A DNA stretch of 64,000 bases from Sodiomyces alkalinus F11. Its lineage: Eukaryota > Ascomycota > Sordariomycetes > Glomerellales > Plectosphaerellaceae. How positions within the stretch are numbered: position 1 is the first letter of the stretch; each line of letters begins with the position of its first letter. The stretch covers positions 1,166,236 through 1,230,235 of the forward strand of contig NW_021167081.1 in assembly GCF_003711515.1 (NCBI RefSeq), given 5' to 3'. The notes beneath the pieces were generated by a model, which saw only the letters and a program-made list of their open reading frames with translations, ran no database searches and was not told the origin of the DNA. Below, piece by piece: positions 1 to 12,960 of the stretch. The position numbers and the translations under genes were made by a program.

Positions 1-1099
1 GGTAAATAATAAAAGCTACGACGAAATGAACTTTTTATTATAATAATTAAAATTCTTAATAAAAAGAATTTATAAACTCTGTAGATAACTTAATTATATA
101 TAATAATATAAGCTTAATAGTATATTAAAATATACTAAACTTATAGCAATAGTATCTTAAATTATAAGAAATATTTAAATATAATATAGTATATATAGTA
201 TAATAATATCTCCTAGAAATACTTATAAACCTATAGATAATTAGTTCTAATATATTAGTTAAAATATTTTTAATCTATATATTAAAGGGTTTTAATATTC
301 TAAATATATCCATATAAAGTTAAAAAATAGCTTAGTATTCAAAAGAATCTTATATAGATAATAAAACTTTATATTATATATCAAAGTCGATTTAGATATA
401 TATAAACTTATAAAAGACTTATATCTATATATATATATACATATACTTTACTTATAGTATCAACCTTCTTATATAAATATATATAATACGCTTTTTAGCT
501 ATTCACCTTATTATAGATATTAAAAGTAAGTTAATATAGATTAAGCTCTATACCTACGCTTAGAAGTATAAATAATGATATAAAAACAGAATAGTAATTA
601 CTATTGTAAAATAAGTCCCTTACTACCTATTATATAGGATTTATATTTATTATAGTAATTAGTTTTATATTACTATAATAGCTTTATTCTAATAACTTAA
701 TTAAAGTAAACGCTATAATCTATTTTATTTATATAGATTAAGAAGCTTTACTACTATTATTATAAATTATAAGTATAAATAATAATAGTTATAATATATA
801 TAGCTTAGTAACCCGGCTTCTTTTTATATAAATATAGCCTATTTAACGAATATACCCTATCTAGATATATCTTTAGCTAGCCTATACTTTAAAACTTAAA
901 GGGTCTAGGATTTAATATACCCTATCTAGGTATATATCTTTATATAGCTAGTATTATAGAATCTAATAATTCTAGGATTTACGGGGCGACCTCTATTATA
1001 ATAAATAGGGTATTATAAAAATATTAATACGCTTATAGCGTACTATAGAAAACCCCCCTTTATAGGGGTATACTATCGTAATAGAGTAAATATAATAAG

Positions 1100-4000
1100 A
1101 ATAGTTAGATTAAGTGGTTTAAAGTATTTATACTAAAGTTATAAGAACGCGTAGAAATGTATTAAAAGACGTATAGTTCTAGGAGGCAAAAGTTATTATA
1201 CCCGAAATCCTACGGATATCTACTATCTATACCTAACCGTAAAAACGGTTATTTGGTTATTTTACCCCTAAAGGAGGTTTATTTAATACTATAGGGGTAT
1301 ACCGGCTAATCTAAGGAGGAGGCTATACCCTCTTATATATCTATAAAAGATACCCGCTATATACGTGGATATAGCGGGCCTACTATAATACTTACGCAGT
1401 TATATTCGGAACCGGAGATAATACCCTTATAATCTAATCGATTTACTTAGAGAATTACTAGTTAGCCAGGATTCCCTAGAATATACCCTTATAAGATATA
1501 TTCAATATAATACCGCTACGGGGCCGATACGTCCTTATAGAGGACTTTAACCTATACTACCCCTTATAATTATAGCCACCGCGGTATTACCCCTAAGCCG
1601 ATACCCTGCTTACCTTTACGACCCGGTAGAACCTAGACCTAATAACCCCCTCCCCCGGAATAACTATATAGTACTGCCTAGACCGGCATACTAGTACTAT
1701 TAACCTTATATAAGTAATATAAGGGCTCCGCTACGATTTTAGCGGCCCGGATAAGACCGTTATCAGGTTAGACTACTACTTATAGATAGCCTAAATCCTT
1801 ATAAAGACGGATACTATACCGATTACCGCGATAATACTACCACGGAACCTAGCTAGGCCCCGCTAGGTCTAAAAAGACTAACCCTTTATAGGTCCCTTAG
1901 CTTACCGCTATATAGTTATAGTAGACCGGCCCCCTTATAATACTAGAAGATATTAACTTAGTATTAGATAACGTAATAAAGGACCTTACGACCTTAGCCG
2001 ATAAGGCCACGCCGCGCCGCCGCAGGGGGCACCCCTAGACGCCTATCCACCCCTTAGTAGAATGCGGAGCTAACCGCCCTTACCTAGGAAATAAGGCGTC
2101 TTTATTATAGATATATATCTAGGAAGTCCCGGGACCGATAGGACGAGTTCTAGGAAGCAGAGAGGTACTAAGATAAGGCCGTAGGGGTAGCGAAGCGGCT
2201 ATACTAATAGCACCTACTCTACTTAACCAGGAAGGATAATAGCCTCCTCTAATAACTATAAAAATAGGTATAAATTAAAAAGGGAGCTCCGCTAAACCCC
2301 TTATCGGTGTTACTACTATACTAAGACGATAATAATAACCCGGTAATTATACACATAGAGAAAGCCGAAATCCTTAACCGGAAGTTTTTCCTAGCCCCCT
2401 CCTTACCGCCCTTAGGCCCCTAGGCGCGGAATTCTCCCCGGGATAGGATATCCGCCGCGATATTACTATAGCGGATATATAGGGGCGCCTTAAAAAGACT
2501 AAACCTTAGGCAGTACTAGGACTCAATAGACTCTTAGTATGGCTCCTAAAAGCGTATAAACCCCCCCTATACTAAAGACTTAGTGCTATCTTTATAGCGT
2601 GCCTTAAAATAAACTATTACCTAAAAAGGTACCGCTACGCTACTATAATAATCCTTAAAAAAGAAGGTCGGCTACCAGCCGATTACGTGATAGTAAAGGG
2701 CTAATAACCGATATTACTTCTAAGTATAATAGGTAAGGTCCTTAAGGGGATACTAGCCGACCGGATCGCTACCGTAGCGGAGGAGTATTAGCTCCTCCCG
2801 GAGGGATAAATAAGTAACCGGATAAGGCGAAGTATAAAGATAGTAGTATAAAAAGTTATAGAGGCCGTAAAGGCGAGTTAGGCTTATAGCGGTACCGCTT
2901 CGATACTCTAACTAGATATTAAAGGAGTATTCGATACTATCCCCTACCCTCGCCTCCTTAAGGTACTTAAAAGTAAAGGCTTCCCTTAATAGCTTATTAC
3001 CCTAATTAGTAGCTTTCTTTAAGACCGTATAGCCTAGCTATTACTTAATAATAAAATAGTCCCCCCGTAGTACCTCTAAGGGGGGGGGGAGGGTACTATA
3101 AGGCTCCCCGATCTTTCCTATCCTCTTTATCTTCTATATCTTTACCCTATACAAAGAACTAAAAAGGGTCCTTAAAATAACAGTAATAGGTTTTACTAAT
3201 AATACGAAAATTATCGCCTTTAATAGGATAAAGGTATAAATATAGTACTACCTTATTACCGCGTAGCGGATATACCTAGACTAGGAGATAGCGAGCGGAG
3301 TATAGTTCGAACCGGCTAAGTATATCTATATCCCTTTTACGAAGTCACGCTAACCCCTACCTACCCCGCTTCCCCTTAATACTACTTCGGTACCGGCGGC
3401 GGAGGTAATAAGGCTCCTAGGCGTTTAGCTTAATAGGAAGCTTAATTTCCGATAAAATACTAAAGAGGTTAAGAGTCGATTAGCTACCTAAATATACGCC
3501 CTCTTAAGGCTTAGCGTAATAGCGTAGGGGTATAGTTTCATAGATATAAGAAGACTATACCTCGTAGTAATACGATTAGTAATCGCCTATTACGCCTTAA
3601 CCGTTTATAAGATAGGGGCCGGCCTTTAGTATAGCCCTATAGCGGTATTTATAATAGTATAGAACCGGTGTCTCCGATTAGTAGCCGGAGCCTATAAAGC
3701 CACGCCGGTTAGGGTTCTTAAAAAGGAGACCTTTATCACCCCCCTTAACCTATACCTCTTAAGCCTAAATGCCTAAAGTCCGCCGGATATAAAAGGAGGG
3801 AACCGAAAATAAGATATTAGCCAGAGTATACACTATAACGAGAGCCTTAGCGGTACCGAATCAGTATTATAGGATCTATACGGCCCTTATATAAATAGCC
3901 TAACTTAACGCCCTAATAACTTAGGCTAGAAATACGGCCCCGAGGAAAGTCCTTATAAGGGAATAGGTATTAAAGGTGTCTTCGTATAGAGTGGTATAAT

Positions 4001-5280
4001 AGTGATTAACCGACACGTCCTAAGTGAATAATAGTTCGTCCATAGGTAAGGGGTCTTAGAATTTTTAAATTATTCGTTACCCGCCTTAAGAAAGAGGTCC
4101 CTAAGGCGCTTCTTTTATAGCTATCCGGGGTCTAACTAGAATCCTTCTATCTATCCCCGGCTAACTCCCTTAATATAAGACTATCACACCTAATATCTTA
4201 ACCTTTATCCTCCTATTAACTCCTAGTAGTCCTACCTCTAACTTCCTATAGCCTAATATCTAGGAATCTAGATATAGCCTCGGCCCTTCCAGGTCGTGGT
4301 GATAAGTCTCGTGGATACTATCCCTTAGCTATATAATAGCGAGACTATAGCGATAACCTATTAATTCCAGGTATACCTGCTACTAGACAGGCCCTTCTAG
4401 ATCGTGGACCTAAGTCGCATAGATACTATCCCTTAGCTATATAATAGCGATACTAAGGCGACGACCTATTAATTCCTGATATATCTATTACTAGTAGGTA
4501 GGCCCTTTAAGGTCGTGGATATAAGTCTCGTGGATACTATCCCTTAGCTATATAATAATAAGACTATAGCGACGATCTATTAATTCCAGGTATACCTACT
4601 ATTAGATAGGCCTTTCTAGATCGTGGATATAAGTCTCGTGGATACTATCCCTTAGTTATACTATTAAGATAGTACCGTATTAATAACCGGTTAGTCCGTG
4701 ATACGTCTACTATTATTAACCCGATAAGCTAAGTATATCTTATTATCCCTTACTTAGTATATCCGTGATAATAGGGTTAAGCCTAGGTAAAGACACGGAG
4801 GCCCTATACCTACGCCGTAACGGTACTAAGCCGCCCCCTGATATAACGCTCCCTCCGGAAATATAGAGGACTCCTAAAGCTATAAAGTACTATACTTACC
4901 TAAATTAGATTAGAAAAGCTAGGCCTATAAGCCTTTTTAGTAAGAGTAAGGGTACTAGGATTCTTAATAATAAGGTGCCCCTATAGTAATAAGAGGGTAG
5001 AAATAGTAGAGTATATAGTATTTTAGTGCTAGGATATAACCGAGGAAGAGTATGAAGAGCTTTTCGGTACCGTAAAGAGACTACTTATAACCAAAGGAGA
5101 TCTATATAACGTATTAGACTATAATACTAAAGCCAGGATAATAGTTAAGTAGTTCCTATAATAAAAAAGGCTTAAGGACTTTCGCCTTACCCTTAAAGTT
5201 ATAAAGGCCTATAAAAATAAAGACGATACTAATATAAGACCGGAGCGGGGACGGAATAGTATAGTAAACTAGTAGATTAT
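1100..5280 (+). mobile_element. Degenerate Tad1-like LINE (non-LTR) retrotransposon
   Basis: Broken reading frames on the + strand keep the order of a Tad1-clade LINE. Near 1,535-1,560 an endonuclease-like EDFNLYYPL remains (family GDFNLHHPLW), followed by NLDLITPSPGI and STINLI. Near 2,915-2,945 a reverse-transcriptase LDIKGVFDTIPYPRLL is readable. Near 3,190-3,215 GFTNNTKIIAF stands where family members have F(A/V)DDT. At 3,400-3,770 a C-terminal block reads RLLGV, then NRCLRLVAGAYKATP. Around 4,970-5,170 an RNase-H-side tail (RCPYSNKRVE, then KGDLYNVLDYN) can be followed. Stop codons interrupt every domain, so the copy is dead. Family assignment rests on remembered motif order; the outer limits are approximate. 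Confidence 0.75.
4282..4665 (+). repeat. Tandem array of a ~110-bp unit inside the dead LINE
   Basis: Units start at about 4,282, 4,391, 4,502 and 4,610. Each begins with a GCCCTT(C/T)(C/T)AG-like box and TCGTGG, continues with GATACTATCCCTTAG and CTATTAATTCC, and ends in a TA-rich tail. Three units are nearly full length and the fourth is cut at about 4,665. Differences between copies are mostly C/T and G/A, so the array probably formed before or during RIP. It lies between the RT-like and the RNase-H-like parts of the element. Confidence 0.85.
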
Positions 5281-6900
5281 TAATAGGAGTCCTATAAGCT
5301 AAGACCCCGGCGGTATTAGCTCGGTACTAATAGGGCGCTATTAGTTATTATTATCTTTATCGCCCTTAGTAACGCTAATACTACTCTTAATATACTTAAG
5401 GTCCTATAAAGTCTAATTAGCTAACCACTACCGCTAGGGGCCGTAATAAGGCCGAAAGGAGGCTACTTATAAAGTATTCTAAAATTAGATGTATCTTACC
5501 CTCTAAACGCCTTATCTAGTAAGATAACTTCTATACCTCCGCCGACACGGTACCGCCGCGGCCGTGGCCGGAAAGTAACGCCCGGTTTAGGGCCCGGCTA
5601 AAAGACTAGGACGCCGTCCCTAGGCGCTCTTTAGCCTAAAAGCTTATTAGTAAGGGGACTATTATAGCACCGAAGGGGGACGCTTATAATAGTGATACTA
5701 TCGCTATTAGCGGCCTTTACCGCTATATACGTATTATAGAGATTTATAAAATGCTATTACTGCTTTTTAGTAGCGAAGGGACCTATTAAAACGATTAGAA
5801 TATACTATTACGGTATACCTATAGTACCACGGCGGTATTAGCACGACTTATATCCTTATATAAACGCCAGCTATTAGTATATTAAAAATAGGCTATACTA
5901 GTTCCTATAGTATTAAAGCAGGCCTTTACGTTATCTAGGTATATATCTAAGCGCTTACTATAACGTATATAACTACCCTAAGTTAGCTATTACGGCACCG
6001 CCTTAATACTACCGGGGTTTATATACGGTATAACCCGGATTAAGCCCTTTTTATAGCGGTTACGATTATTATTAGTATTAGCGTTATTATTAGAAGAAGA
6101 TATCTACGACTATTAGCACGTTACTATAAAGGTACTACTACGCCACGAAAAGAACTTATATTAAGCTACTACTATTAATTACTTATATATATATATATAG
6201 ATCGTTAATATACTACCTAATTAACCCCATACCACCACGCTACTATAACGCTACTCGTAAGATACTTATAGTAAAACTATACTAAGAAAACGATAAGAAT
6301 CCTAAAGGGGTTTACTAGTTAGTATAAGTCGTAATAATAAACCTATAGGATAATAAACGGGAATAAATTAGGAGGAAACCTATAACGAAATTATCAGCAT
6401 TATAGGAGGAAAAAAAGGAGGATTAAGGTATAAAGGCCTTAGGGGATATTAACTATCTAGTTCTTATAACAGGGTAGAGCCTTATCCCCCCTACCTACTA
6501 CCGGATATAGCAGGAATCTACCTAGTGGAGGTAAATAGCGCTTACCCCCCTACTCTTTTTATTAACTGAATAGAAGGAATAAAAGGCATAATCCTTAAGG
6601 GATATAGGGAGACCGAGGCTAAAAAGCTATAGCCGCTATATAGCGGAAGCGCGGTAACGCCCCTTAGCCCCCCGCTCTACTAATAAAGATTAGCTTAAGC
6701 TAACGTACCTAACTACTAGTCTACTTTACTTCCTATTAGCTATTAGCCTAAAGGTAAGATCTAGATATATAACGGGGAAGAACCGGGGCTATATCGGCCC
6801 CGTAATAGTACTTCTCCACCTATGGAAGTATATAGAGGTTTTCCCCGGGTTTTCCCCTTTATAGCTACCCGAGAAGGACCGCTGAGCCTAGGAAGGCTTC
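5280..6900. other. Unclassified degenerate repeat sequence
   Basis: The composition is RIP-like throughout. A GC-richer stretch at 5,440-6,900 keeps blocks such as runs of ACCGCCGCGGCC and many TACTATTA words, but no frame yields a protein I recognise. It may be the 3' end of the LINE, its untranslated region, or a second nested element. Confidence 0.4.
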
Positions 6901-6939
6901 TATAGATTAGTCAGGATAGCGGAGTAAGATTATTGATAA

Positions 6940-7240
6940 TAATAATAAAAAGGACTATATAGCCTAAATAGGCTCTTATGGATTAAATAGAATAACAGAG
7001 TAAAATAGCTAAATATATAACTAAAGAAGTCCTTATTACTATTTTAGTTATATATTAGCCTATTTTAGCCCTTTTTAGTCTAAAGATATCCTTTTTAGCC
7101 TAATTCAGTTATAATATAGTCTATTTTGGCCTTGTTAGGCTAATTTAGTCTAAATATAGTCTTTTTAGCCTATTTTAGTCTAAATATAGCCTTTTAGGCT
7201 AATTTAGCTATATATAGTTTATTTACTCTTTTTTAGCTTT
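6940..7240. repeat. Short interspersed TTTTAG(C/T)CTA repeats
   Basis: About ten loosely spaced copies of a roughly 10-15 bp word (TATTTTAGTCTAAATATAG, CTTTTTAGCC, TTAGGCTAATTTAG) occur in both orientations, so the stretch can fold on itself. It has no coding capacity. It looks like slippage or a degraded 3' tail of a repeat. Confidence 0.6.
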
Positions 7241-7679
7241 ATGATAATATACTTATTTTATTTTATTAATTATTTCCATCTATCTATATCTTATTATAAC
7301 CTTATAGTATTTAAATTATAGCCTTAGGTTTATTTACTAGTTTCTAATACTTTTAGAGTATTATTATTAAAGATTAAGGTTACTCTTTAAGTCTTAATAA
7401 ATACCTTATAGCTAGTTATTTACTAAACTAGTTAAAGATAAATTATATCTATTCTAAGACTTATATATTTATAATTAATTGTATTACTTAGTATATAACT
7501 TATTTATATATTCTTTAATTCTATATTATACCTTTATTACTTTTATAAACTAAACTATTATATTTCTAACTTTAATTATTATCTATATAGACTTACCTAT
7601 TCTACTTAAGTACTAGAACTCTAAAGACTTTTAATCCGTGTATAACTAGCTGTATAAACTAAATTATAAAACCTATTCG

Positions 7680-10600
7680 CCTCTATTAATCTGATCCTGT
7701 AAAGCCCTAGCCCTAGCCCATAGCTCCTTAAGTTCCTCTATAGCACTACGTATACTTATAGTAGTATTCCGTATCCCTCCTGCTGACTATAACTGTGTAA
7801 CTGCACGACGTAGATTGGGTTATGACTATGTGGCTATGCGACATAGGTCAGGTTATAACCTTTTAGCCCTTGCTAGTATACTAGAACGTTTTCGATTTAA
7901 TTCCGGATCTATTCAGGATACATTCAGGATCTATTCGAGGAATATATACGTACCTATTACCACGCGAAGTAGTACAGCGTGGTGGTATACCGCTGGACGA
8001 TACGCTCCGGAAAGAACGGGTATCGTTATTATCACTAAAGTCGGAGCCGGGAAAAGGGCTTTTAGTACGCTACCGCCGCCGGCTACGTACGCTACCACCG
8101 CTATCACTATCACGGTTAGGAAAGTCGTCCTCTTAAGCGGTACGGCGTTATCGTTTCTGCTCTACTAGATATTAGTAAGTAAAACTATAGTTTAGTATAT
8201 AAAAAGCACTCACGATTTCGGCGAAGAGCATTCTAATACCGGCTAGCTAGCGTAGTATCGCGGTATAATAGCCGTGCTGATCCGGTCCGAATAATATAAG
8301 CCTAGTCGCACTAGTCCTGATTATACTGGCTACACCCTGTAATAACCTGGAAAAGCGGAACGTATCGCCCAGTCCACTTATAGGAATACTCGTGCAGGAT
8401 CTTAACAATATTCGTGTCGCTACGTAGTTTATCCTAATTTTCGGCTGGTATAGAAGAGGTAAGGCGATATAAACCAGAACGGATAACAGGGCGTCTCTTA
8501 TACCATGCCCAGCCCTCAAGTTCGTGCTCGTTCATCGTGATTAGATCGTAAAGTTCGTTATACTAATCGATACTTATAGCATACAGTAACGATATCATTC
8601 TCGTATACTTCGAGTACGGCCCTCGATTATAACCTATAAGCCGCTTATAGCCTCGCCGAAAATATACTTCGCAGAGACGGATACAGCGTAGTGAGTGCTA
8701 CTCCTAGTCCCGGTGTAGTTCTGTGTCCATATCTATTTACAGGTAGGTACCAAGTCCTGTTATTATCGTTATATCAGCGATTCGAATCTGGATCTCTTTA
8801 GGATCAATTCAGGATCAATTATATATATATATACCTCGTATATTTTAGTAGTCTTAGTCCATAGTGGTTCTAACCAGCCCCTCTCTATAGATATATTACT
8901 ATTTCACCTCCAGATTATACCGGTCTCTAAAGATACTAAACACGGTTCAGTATATATACAGGTATATACTAGTAGTTTTACGATTCGTGAAGACGCGTAT
9001 AAGTGGAATAGCTATAATAGCGATTAGCAACGTATATAAAGGGAGAGGAATTACTACCTTTAGACGCCTATTCACTATACTATCCCTAGATCACCTCGAT
9101 ATAGCCCGTTGTTCGAAAATATTTATAATTTGCGTTAAGTAGAAAATACTCTATAGAAGACTCTCTCCACTTATTAACCTGTGCTTAATAGAAATAAACA
9201 ACTATCTAGCTACTCTCGGATTCGTAGATATACTAGATATACTTCTAAAAGTTAGTATTTAGGTTTCTATTTAGGATAAAAACACTCACTTTATTATTTT
9301 TATAGCGGTACCTATTATAAAGGTACCGCACAGAAAGTGATACAGAAGCGTATGGGTATATACTCGCGTGCTCTTTTCGAATAATTTCCCTCAGGACGTC
9401 CTTATTTACTAGGCTTATATAAATATCGGTGATAGAACATCCCTAATACTAACGAATAAACCGAGCTAATGTATTAGATTAAAGGAAAGAGTCTAAAATA
9501 GTTAGGATATACTTAAATAAATCTTTATATAGGACTTACTTATCGTTATATATAGCTTGCTAATCTCCCTTATAATCTCACGAAGACCTCGTATAATAGA
9601 TAGGGGTACCTTTTCAGGTGGGGGCGGAATATAACTGTGTATTCTATACGAAGCTACGATAATCTAAAGGATCTGGTTTAGGTTCGCTAGCATAAAGAAG
9701 TTTAATTTGACACTATAAGGTACCCGTTTAATGTCGGGTTGCTCGGGATAATAGACCATGTCTATTATTAGTTAGCTATTAAATTATTCCAGATTAAATC
9801 CTGAATTGATCCTGAATAAATCCAGAATAGGTCTAGTAAGTAACTTACTGTATCTTTTTCTCCTCCTCCTATTATTTATGAATAAATAACACTTATATTC
9901 GTTATCTAATTCCTCCACTAAGACGATGCCTTATATAAGCCTTATAATAAGGTCATAATAGTTACTATAACTTAGAGGGATAATCGTTAAGAAATACTCA
10001 GGTTATATCTGGTGGTAATTAGTATAGCGTATAAAAATCTATCGAACGTTCCTAAGGATAATTACGTGCGTGTTTTCGGTTATTAATAGTCTGTATATAG
10101 CGGTCCCTCCCTTATAGGCTTGCTGTTTATTGAAACGCCTTAGGATTACGACGGCGTAGCTAATAGCTGCCTTCCTAGGAGTAAGGTCTTTAACTCGGGT
10201 ACGGATAGCGGAAATCGACTCTACTAGCTCTTCTATAATTCTGTTATAGCCGGCTCTGAGTTCCGGAGTAAGATACGGATATATAACACCGCCGGTGTAA
10301 AGGAATATATACCGTGTAATAATAGCTCCTGAGAACGCTATACTTATAACTACCTTACCCGGGAACGCTCGCTTAATATAGTACTGAATAATTTTCTAGG
10401 GCGATTTAACGTCTTTAGGATCTAGAGAGATAATCGGATCTAGAGAGATAATCGGAATAATATAGGTAATACTATCGGTCACGGTTTAAGGGAATTCGGG
10501 GATCATGGCAGCGAATAACAGCGTAGTAGCGTAAAGAGCGTTTTCAAAAACTTCTCGGCGGTTATTTTAGTCAGGGTCGGCGGATAGAAGGAGCCCGGTT

Positions 10601-11050
10601 TCATCGGAATTTTATTGCTATATATAAGAATAGAGAAGTTAGTTACTATCTTTACTTTACTTAAGGTGTTTTATACTACTACGTGTTATTTAAATTACCG
10701 GGACTACTCCTATTCCGGGTTCGGCTCTTTAATATTCTCGTCCCCCCTTAAAGCGTCGTCGATTATTGGAAGTCTTGGAAAGCTATCACTATTATCGCCT
10801 CCGAGAGGCGGAACGGTACCGTTACTGTTAGGAGCTAGAGGTTGATTAGTACTATCGAAAGGCGGATTAAGCGTCAGATTCGGCGTCGAATATAAAAGGT
10901 CTGTAAAGGATTCCAGATTAAAGTTAATAAGGTCGGAATTAAATCCGAATAAGAGATCTATCTTCGCGGTTAATTATTAGTTCTGCTTTTAGAATTAAAT
11001 CCTACTATAATCCTACTATATACTAGATTAATTCAGGATCGATTTAGGAA
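7680..11050. mobile_element. Second decayed repeat, unrecognised
   Basis: This stretch is less AT-rich than the flank but has the same TpA-biased character. It carries scattered copies of ATTCAGGATC and its complement (near 7,915-7,940, 8,810, 9,790-9,830 and 11,030). Minus-strand reading frames around 10,000-10,490 look coding, with long stop-poor stretches (for example PELRAGYNRIIEELVESI and QQAYKGGTAIYRLLITEN) broken by isolated stops. I do not recognise the family. An 18-bp word GGATCTAGAGAGATAATC is duplicated in tandem near 10,419-10,455. The call as a repeat rests on composition and dispersed words, not on a second full copy in the window. Confidence 0.45.
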
Positions 11051-11550
11051 CTGTTAATATTTTTTCGCACGAGTAAGCGTTAATACCCACCCTCTATTAC
11101 TCTCCCGTCCCGTTGACCTTACCCGACTATTACTGTTAGCTTAGCGTGTAATGGTCGGGCGAGACGCAAAGGCTATAGCAATAGTCAGGTCAGGTCAGTT
11201 CTACGCTAGTAGGGGGGCAATGGTCGGCTGAGCAGGGGGGGGCAATGGTCAGTTGAACTGTAGTCTCTAATCAGGGCATATGACGATTACCTTATGGAAC
11301 TTTTTTGGGAAATATGCATATATCGGGTATCTGCACAATGGGGACGCCGGGTTTCCGGGGCGAGCGGAAAATCTACGGTTTCTCCCGACCTTTTCATCAA
11401 AACTTCCTCGTCTCCGGTCCGTCCTTATACTTCGTACTCGCAGATTTGCCATACAACGGGCCAATTGACGAACCACACCCGACCTGTGCGCCTCCCACCT
11501 ATCTCCCCGCTCTACTGGAAAAGCAGTCGCGTCACAAAGCATTCGACGCC

Positions 11551-12155
11551 ATGTCTACATCGACCGGAGTCAACGTATGTTGCGTGTCAAAACCCCTCGT
11601 GTGCTCGTGTCTCCTGTCACGAATCCCAGCCTCCACTTCCGCGCCGAACATCGATCTCCCTTATTCCCGTCCACTGGGAGAAGATCCATCCAGCCTCGAT
11701 GCTCGTCACATAAACCCACAAGCGATTCAATTGCTGACCAAATGGCACATACGCAGGTCCTTCGCTATACCGCCCTCGCGGCTGGTATCTTCTACGGCTT
11801 CACCCACCAGAGGACGATCACAGCGACCCAAAGGGCCGCCGTGGACAAGAAGGAGTATGAGCACAAGCTGCAGTTAATCAACCAGGCCAAGGCGGAGTGG
11901 GCTAAGAAGAACGCCCCCGCCGAGTCGGCGAAACCTGCTAGCGGAGGTATGTGCAATGCGACAGCGATGGCATGGTGGCGCTTGGGGAACGATTTGTCCA
12001 TGTTGCTATCGGGCCCCATAGTGACCAGTCGCCTTCATCTAATCTACTCTTTACGCTCTGGCCAACTAACCTGGACTCCAGTGATCACAGACCCTATGGA
12101 CCCGAAGTTCGATCTCGAAGCCTTCTTCAACAACCTCGCCAAGGAGAACCCGTAA
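11551..12155 (+). CDS. ATP21: ATP synthase subunit e, mitochondrial
   Basis: Three exons: 11551-11574, 11757-11946 and 12082-12155. Introns are 182 and 135 bp (donors GTATGT, acceptors CGCAG and CCAG). They splice to a 95-residue protein, the usual length for fungal subunit e (also called Tim11). The N-terminus MSTSTGVNVLRY leads into one hydrophobic segment (about residues 12-24, ALAAGIFYGFTH) with a GxxxG-like small-residue face. A charged Lys/Gln/Glu helix likely to form a coiled coil follows, then a conserved-looking tail TDPMDPKFDLEAFF. In the family this inner-membrane subunit supports dimerisation of the F1Fo ATP synthase. It is the first gene beyond the RIP island, starting about 490 bp from the border, and reads intact. 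Confidence 0.9.
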
Positions 12156-12960
12156 TGCTATACTGCACCCCGATCGAAGAAAACAAAAAATGGCATGGGC
12201 GGCGAAATACGCCCACGGATAGATGATTGGAACAGTGAAGAGAATCTGTGGGAACACACGGATTCGACGAAGTAGTCTTTCCGAGAAGCCATGGATAGAG
12301 GAGTTTGCTCCCAAAAGCCGGCAAGGGGGAGTGTGGATGGGCACCCGGGCTGATTGTCACAGCATAGACATTTTTCTTTTTCCTACTTTTGCGTGGATGT
12401 ACATGTGTAACATACTCTCGACTAGATGATTTACCAAGGGACGAGCCATTGGAAGACGTGGATGTTTCCGACGTGAACGAGTGACCTGTGTGTGCGGTTT
12501 GGGAGTTCTAGAATATATATATATATATAGCCTTAATTGGCAAAGCAGGTAGCGCACCACCAACAGAAGGGCATGAATGGTGCCGGGATATTTTTTTGAA
12601 TTGTCAACCCGGTCAATGAAGATTGAGGACGATAGATCATTGAGTGAGGGTATGAATTCGCAATCCTGTCACGGATGGATCTCGGTATTTTTGACCCAAT
12701 TGCATCAGACCATCCAGATATCATGATCCATCTTTCTTCTTGGCACTTTCCATGATAAGGGTATTCTGCTATTATGATATGTACCAACCCGGTTCCAATC
12801 TGACAACTGCGTCACAATATTCATATAGCCGTATCCACAAGGTCAAGCTGTCCTTCTTGTACGCCAGTGTCAGCAGCAACATGCAACACCAACACCAACC
12901 AGGGCCCTTTTCAAGCTCACACCTACGCCAGAGCACTGCGATTCCACACCCGTGGCCAAC
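12156..12960. other. Intergenic region with short TA microsatellite
   Basis: It holds the 3' region of ATP21 and the 5' region of STT3. An AT microsatellite lies at about 12,512-12,530. No coding exon, RNA gene or repeat is otherwise visible. Confidence 0.6.

Larger units (their letters stand above)
1..11060. repeat. AT-rich, RIP-degraded repeat island
   Basis: The stretch is dominated by TpA dinucleotides and nearly empty of CpA and TpG, the pattern left by repeat-induced point mutation (C to T at CpA on both strands). No long open reading frame survives; the longest stop-free stretches are about 60-120 codons and are chance. Positions 1-1,000 and 6,950-7,650 are the most AT-rich and show no recognisable content. 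The middle part (1.0-6.9 kb) keeps higher GC and shows a decayed retroelement. The island ends sharply near 11,060, after which base composition and dinucleotide use become those of ordinary gene space. RIP as the cause is inference from composition; dinucleotide indices were not computed. Confidence 0.85.

Noticed and set aside
4282..4665. Regular ~110-bp repeats as a possible CRISPR array
   Set aside because: Units are contiguous without unique spacers and the DNA is fungal.
7815..8168. Open frame of 117 codons inside the RIP island
   Set aside because: Lies in decayed repeat DNA, lacks any recognisable motif and is close to chance length.
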